From assembly GCF_016125575.1 (NCBI RefSeq), contig NZ_WGLM01000003.1:1-64000 (forward strand): a stretch of DNA of 64,000 bases, written 5' to 3'. The translations under genes were made by a program, and so were the position numbers. Source of the DNA: Limimaricola sp. GTDB taxonomy: Bacteria > Pseudomonadota > Alphaproteobacteria > Rhodobacterales > Rhodobacteraceae. The notes beneath the pieces are model-generated. The model searched no databases. It was not told where the DNA came from and saw only the letters and a program-made list of their open reading frames with translations. How positions within the stretch are numbered: the first letter of the stretch is position 1; every line of letters starts with the position of its first letter. Shown piece by piece: positions 61,011 through 64,000 of the stretch.

Positions 61011-62132
61011 ATGCCCCTTCTCGCAACACATGTCGGGTCCCTGCCCCGATCGCAGGACGTCGTCGACTTCCTCTTTGCCCGCGAAAAGGGTCAGGACTAC
61101 GACCCGGCAGCCTTCGACGCCTGCATGACGGCAGCCGTTCTGGAAAACGTACGCCGGCAAACGGAAGCCGGCATCGACATCGTCTCGGATGGCGAGGCGT
61201 CAAAGATCAGCTATGCCACCTACGTCAAGGACCGCTACACCGGATTTGGCGGCGACAGCCCGCGCAACGCACCGGCCGATCTGAAGCTGTTTCCCACGTT
61301 CCTCGACCGGCAGGCCAAAGAGGGCGGCACCCCGCAATATGCCCGGCCGCAATGTATCGGCCCCATCGCGTCGAAGGGACAGGGCGAGCTGCAAAAGGAC
61401 ATCGCAAACCTCAAATCCGCGATGGAGGCCCATGGTGTTGCGCGCGGCTTCATGAATGCCGCCTCGCCCGGCGTGATCTCGCTGTTCCTGCAGAACGCGC
61501 ATTACCCGACGCGAGAGGCCTATCTTGCGGCGCTCGCCGACGCGATGCGCGACGAATACCAGACCATCCTTGACGCGGGTCTGGACCTGCAGCTGGATTG
61601 CCCCGACCTTGCCCTGTCGCGTCACATGCTGTTCGCGGATCTGTCTGACGCGGAATTCCTCAAGATTGCCGCCACCCATGTCGAGGCATTGCAGCATGCC
61701 TTGCGTGGCCTCGATCAAGACCGCATTCGCCTTCACATCTGCTGGGGTAACTACGAGGGCCCGCATGTCTGTGACATCGACATGGCAACGGTGTTTCCGC
61801 TGCTTATGACGGTTCCGGCCCGATACGTCCTGTTTGAAACCGCCAATCCGCGGCATGGTCACGAATGGACGGTCTTCCGCGATCGCGCACAGGATATCCC
61901 CGATGACAAGGTCCTGATCCCCGGCGCCGTGGATACCACGACCAATTTCGTCGAACATCCCGATCTGGTGGCGCAGCGGCTGGAACGCTTCACCTCGTTC
62001 CTTGGCACGGACCGGGTGATCGCGGGATCGGACTGCGGTTTTGGCACCTTCGCCGGTTTCGGCGCGGTCGACCCCGAGATTGCCTGGGCCAAGCTCGCCA
62101 CCCTCAAAGAGGGTGCGCGTCGGGTGAAATGA
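61011..62132 (+). CDS. MetE-C-like zinc methyltransferase/thiol-transferase family protein
   Basis: A 373-residue UROD/MetE-type barrel lacking the MetE N-terminal half. It starts MPLLATHVGSLPRSQ, a classic opening of the family, and has a full zinc site: His242 and Cys244 (LHICWGNYEG), Glu276 (LFETANP) and Cys342 (GSDCGFGT). Such proteins move methyl groups to thiols, or, as in epoxyalkane:CoM transferase, join thiols to epoxides. It overlaps the alpha/beta hydrolase by 4 bp. Role in this locus may be demethylation of a substrate (inference). Confidence 0.82.
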   Translation: MPLLATHVGSLPRSQDVVDFLFAREKGQDYDPAAFDACMTAAVLENVRRQTEAGIDIVSDGEASKISYATYVKDRYTGFGGDSPRNAPADLKLFPTFLDRQAKEGGTPQYARPQCIGPIASKGQGELQKDIANLKSAMEAHGVARGFMNAASPGVISLFLQNAHYPTREAYLAALADAMRDEYQTILDAGLDLQLDCPDLALSRHMLFADLSDAEFLKIAATHVEALQHALRGLDQDRIRLHICWGNYEGPHVCDIDMATVFPLLMTVPARYVLFETANPRHGHEWTVFRDRAQDIPDDKVLIPGAVDTTTNFVEHPDLVAQRLERFTSFLGTDRVIAGSDCGFGTFAGFGAVDPEIAWAKLATLKEGARRVK

Positions 62133-62824
62133 CACCCCTCGTCCTCATCCCCGGCATGATGTGCGACGGGCGCATGTGGGGCGGGCTGCCGGCATGGCTT
62201 TACCCGCGCGAGGTGGGGCATATCCTGCCAACAGGGACGGATACGGTTCGGGCCCTCGCGGCCCGGGCCCTGCGAGAGGCCCCTCCGGTTTTCGCGCTCG
62301 CCGGCCTGTCGATGGGCGGCATCGTCGCGATGGAAATCTTGCGGCAAGCACCTCACCGCGTCGAGCGTCTCGCCCTTCTAGACACCAACCCCCTTGCCGA
62401 AACCCCTCAGGTGCAAGCCGGTCGCGCGGCGCAAATTGCACGCGCCACGTCGGGCGATCTGGCCGGGGTCATGCGCGACGAAATGAAACCGAACTACTTG
62501 GCGGACGGACCGCATCGCCGGGACATCCTCGATCTGTGCATGGACATGGCTCTGAGACTTGGACCAGAGGTTTTCGCGCGCCAGTCCCGCGCCCTGCGCG
62601 ACCGCCCCGATCAACAGGCGACACTGCGCAGGTTCAGGGGCCCAACGCTCGTCCTGATGGGTCAGCACGACAGGCTGTGCCCCCGCGACCGTCACGACCT
62701 GATGCACGCATTGATACCGGGATCGCGCCTTGCGATCATCCCGGGTGCCGGCCACCTTCCCACCCTCGAACAACCCGCCGAGACCGCCGTTGCGCTGCAC
62801 CACTGGCTCGAACAGCCGCTCTGA
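62129..62824 (+). CDS. Alpha/beta-hydrolase-fold protein
   Basis: A 231-residue hydrolase with nucleophile elbow GLSMGG (Ser about residue 57), an acid in LVLMGQHDRLCP, and His in GAGHLPTLEQP, completing the triad. It begins TPLVLIPGMMCDGRMWG, the oxyanion-hole strand. It ends the plus-strand LacI-regulated operon (HisD2-SDR-cupin-MetE-like-hydrolase). Confidence 0.87.
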   Translation: MTPLVLIPGMMCDGRMWGGLPAWLYPREVGHILPTGTDTVRALAARALREAPPVFALAGLSMGGIVAMEILRQAPHRVERLALLDTNPLAETPQVQAGRAAQIARATSGDLAGVMRDEMKPNYLADGPHRRDILDLCMDMALRLGPEVFARQSRALRDRPDQQATLRRFRGPTLVLMGQHDRLCPRDRHDLMHALIPGSRLAIIPGAGHLPTLEQPAETAVALHHWLEQPL

Positions 62825-62971
62825 GCGGGCCGGCGTCCGCATTCAACATGCCGGTCTGTTTCGTTTTCCATGCACGGACCACTCTTGCCCGAACCGCCGT
62901 CCGGGACTTTGGTTTTGACAAACCGGGACATCCGGCGTCGAATTGGAGCTTAGCCAAGTCGGAGGACCGCC

Positions 62972-63571
62972 ATGCAGCGCCCATTCTTGACCGCCGCTAC
63001 ACTCATCGCCCTCGCGATTCCACTGTCGAGCGCACAGGCCCAGAGCGCCGCAGAAAAGATCCTGACGCAACGCTTTGAAATCCAGATCGAATTGGCCACC
63101 AGTGGCGACCTTCAGGCACAATTGGACGTGGCAACGGCCTATCAGCACGGATCGGGCGTCACCAAGGACATGGCCGAGGCGATACGCTGGTACGAGGCTG
63201 CCGCGGGGCAAGGCAGCCCGGTCGCGATGGAGCAACTGGGCAGCATCTACCATCGCAGCGTCGCCTGGGACGACAATTCCCCTGAAGCGCAAGCAGCCGT
63301 GGCCAAGGCGACCGAGTGGTACCTTCGTGCAGCCCGGCTGGGACACGCAGGCGCCCAGAACTCACTGGGGCTGATCTACGGATTTGGCGACAGGGTCGAC
63401 GCCGATCCGGTGCGCGGCAGAATGTGGTTGTTCGTGGCCGAAGCAAACGGCCATGTCATGCAGGGATCGCTCATGGGCCGTCTTGAAGAAAGGATGACCG
63501 CGGACGATCTGGACGCCGCATTGCAAGCGTCCAAGGTTTGCCTGGATTCGAACTACGACGAATGCGGGTGA
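62972..63571 (+). CDS. Secreted Sel1-repeat protein
   Basis: A 199-residue protein with signal peptide MQRPFLTAATLIALAIPLSSAQA (cleavage near residue 23) and at least three Sel1-like/TPR repeats: AQLDVATAYQHGSGVTKDMAEAIRWYEAA, AMEQLGSIYHR..ATEWYLRAA and AQNSLGLIYGFGDRVDADPVRGRMW. Such repeats mediate protein contacts in the periplasm. A GGAGG site lies 7 nt upstream. It is 147 nt from the hydrolase gene and probably separate from that operon. Confidence 0.85.
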   Translation: MQRPFLTAATLIALAIPLSSAQAQSAAEKILTQRFEIQIELATSGDLQAQLDVATAYQHGSGVTKDMAEAIRWYEAAAGQGSPVAMEQLGSIYHRSVAWDDNSPEAQAAVAKATEWYLRAARLGHAGAQNSLGLIYGFGDRVDADPVRGRMWLFVAEANGHVMQGSLMGRLEERMTADDLDAALQASKVCLDSNYDECG

Positions 63572-63620
63572 ACGTACGCCGCGCATCTGGATCGCGGGCA
63601 ATGCCCCTGCCCTCAAGGTT

Positions 63621-64000
63621 TCAGTCGTTCTTGTTGCTGTTCAGAACGGCCGTGAAGCGACCCGAAACCGCAAGCGGGTTGGTCAGATCAACGTCACGAC
63701 CGTAGTTCGGTGTGACCCCCATATCGGCCGTGAATGTGCCCGATACGGTAGCGGTGAAACCGTCGATTTGATGTTCCGAGATCTCCAGCGTCAGGCCGCC
63801 CTTTTCATCGCTGGCGAACAGTTGTTCCCACGTGTCGCCGACCTTGCGCGAAAGCTGCAGCTCGGGAGAGCTGATGTCGTCATCGTACATCGTGAATGAC
63901 AACGAAAAGACACCATAATGCTCCCGTGTTTTTTCGTCGGCGGCCCAGCCCATTATGGTTGGAATCATCAAGTCCGGGCCACTGCCTTCACCCTTGCCCC
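63621..64000 (-). CDS. Unrecognised protein, N-terminus outside the window
   Basis: An open frame runs from the window edge to TGA at 63621-63623. Visible residues include SGPDLMIPTIMGWAADEKTREHYG, SFTMYDDDISSP, LSRKVGDTWEQLFAS and DLTNPLAVSGRFTAVLNSN. The frame is open upstream of the first in-view start (ATG 63968), so the true start is beyond base 64000. The beta-rich sequence suggests a periplasmic or surface protein, but no family was recognised. Confidence 0.6.
   Translation of the reverse strand, partial: GKGEGSGPDLMIPTIMGWAADEKTREHYGVFSLSFTMYDDDISSPELQLSRKVGDTWEQLFASDEKGGLTLEISEHQIDGFTATVSGTFTADMGVTPNYGRDVDLTNPLAVSGRFTAVLNSNKND

Overview
The window looks like a chromosomal accessory region of a high-GC alphaproteobacterium, most likely Rhodobacteraceae or Paracoccaceae. 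The grounds are the dense GC-rich coding, many ATGA/GTGA start-stop overlaps, three CUT1-type sugar ABC systems, one TRAP system, and families common in that group (HpsN-like HisD paralogues, DUF1445, DUF2848, SnoaL-like, AtzG-like). No ribosomal, tRNA, phage, IS or CRISPR sequence was seen.

Layout. (1) 1-11544, minus: one uninterrupted reading frame of at least 3848 codons, a TpsA-type (filamentous-haemagglutinin-like) giant adhesin with ESPR-like leader, TPS domain, seven super-blocks of GLUG repeats and a run of 87-residue MBG/YDG-like repeats that leaves the window. Its TpsB partner is not in view. (2) 11545-12196: a 652-nt gap without a convincing gene. (3) 12197-18770, minus: a six-gene operon (solute-binding protein, two permeases, ArgH-like lyase, ATPase, PfkB kinase), facing ROK repressor and PIG-L deacetylase genes on the plus strand; a perfect 9-bp inverted repeat overlaps the operon's probable -35 box. 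(4) 22647-37070, minus: sixteen tightly packed genes, mostly overlapping or within about 20 nt: MaoC, leaderless solute-binding-like protein, CaiB/BaiF CoA transferase, ABC importer, two enolase-superfamily dehydratases, mutarotase, RraA-like protein, two-part UxaA dehydratase, SDR, FAH hydrolase and lactonase. The downstream half resembles non-phosphorylative L-fucose/L-rhamnose catabolism (lactonase, dehydratase, 3-deoxy-2-keto-acid dehydrogenase, diketo-acid hydrolase). A second MaoC, a Gfo/Idh/MocA oxidoreductase and an IclR regulator lie next to it. (5) 39617-42185: AraC regulator divergent from an SDR, then a small membrane protein. (6) 42294-47705, plus: LysR regulator, DUF1445 hydro-lyase, TRAP transporter (P, Q, M) and DUF2848 protein. 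(7) 47954-62824: a LacI-controlled catabolic locus: tandem SnoaL-like protein, third CUT1 ABC importer, LacI regulator, AtzG-like protein plus amidase, two divergent HisD-family dehydrogenases, SDR, bicupin, MetE-C-like protein and alpha/beta hydrolase. Four copies of a palindrome near TTTGCATACGTATGCAAA lie upstream of four transcription units, which defines a likely local regulon. (8) 62972-64000: Sel1-repeat protein and the C-terminal end of an unrecognised protein.

Together this is a surface adhesin followed by a chain of import-and-degrade modules, each with its own regulator (ROK, IclR, AraC, LysR, LacI). All three ABC operons carry a strong stem-loop between the solute-binding protein gene and the permease gene. 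The two most unusual parts are the 16-gene operon, which joins a deoxy-sugar pathway to CoA-transferase/MaoC genes and a cytoplasmic binding-protein paralogue, and the LacI/HisD-family locus, whose substrate I cannot name. All assignments come from reading the sequence; no database search was possible.
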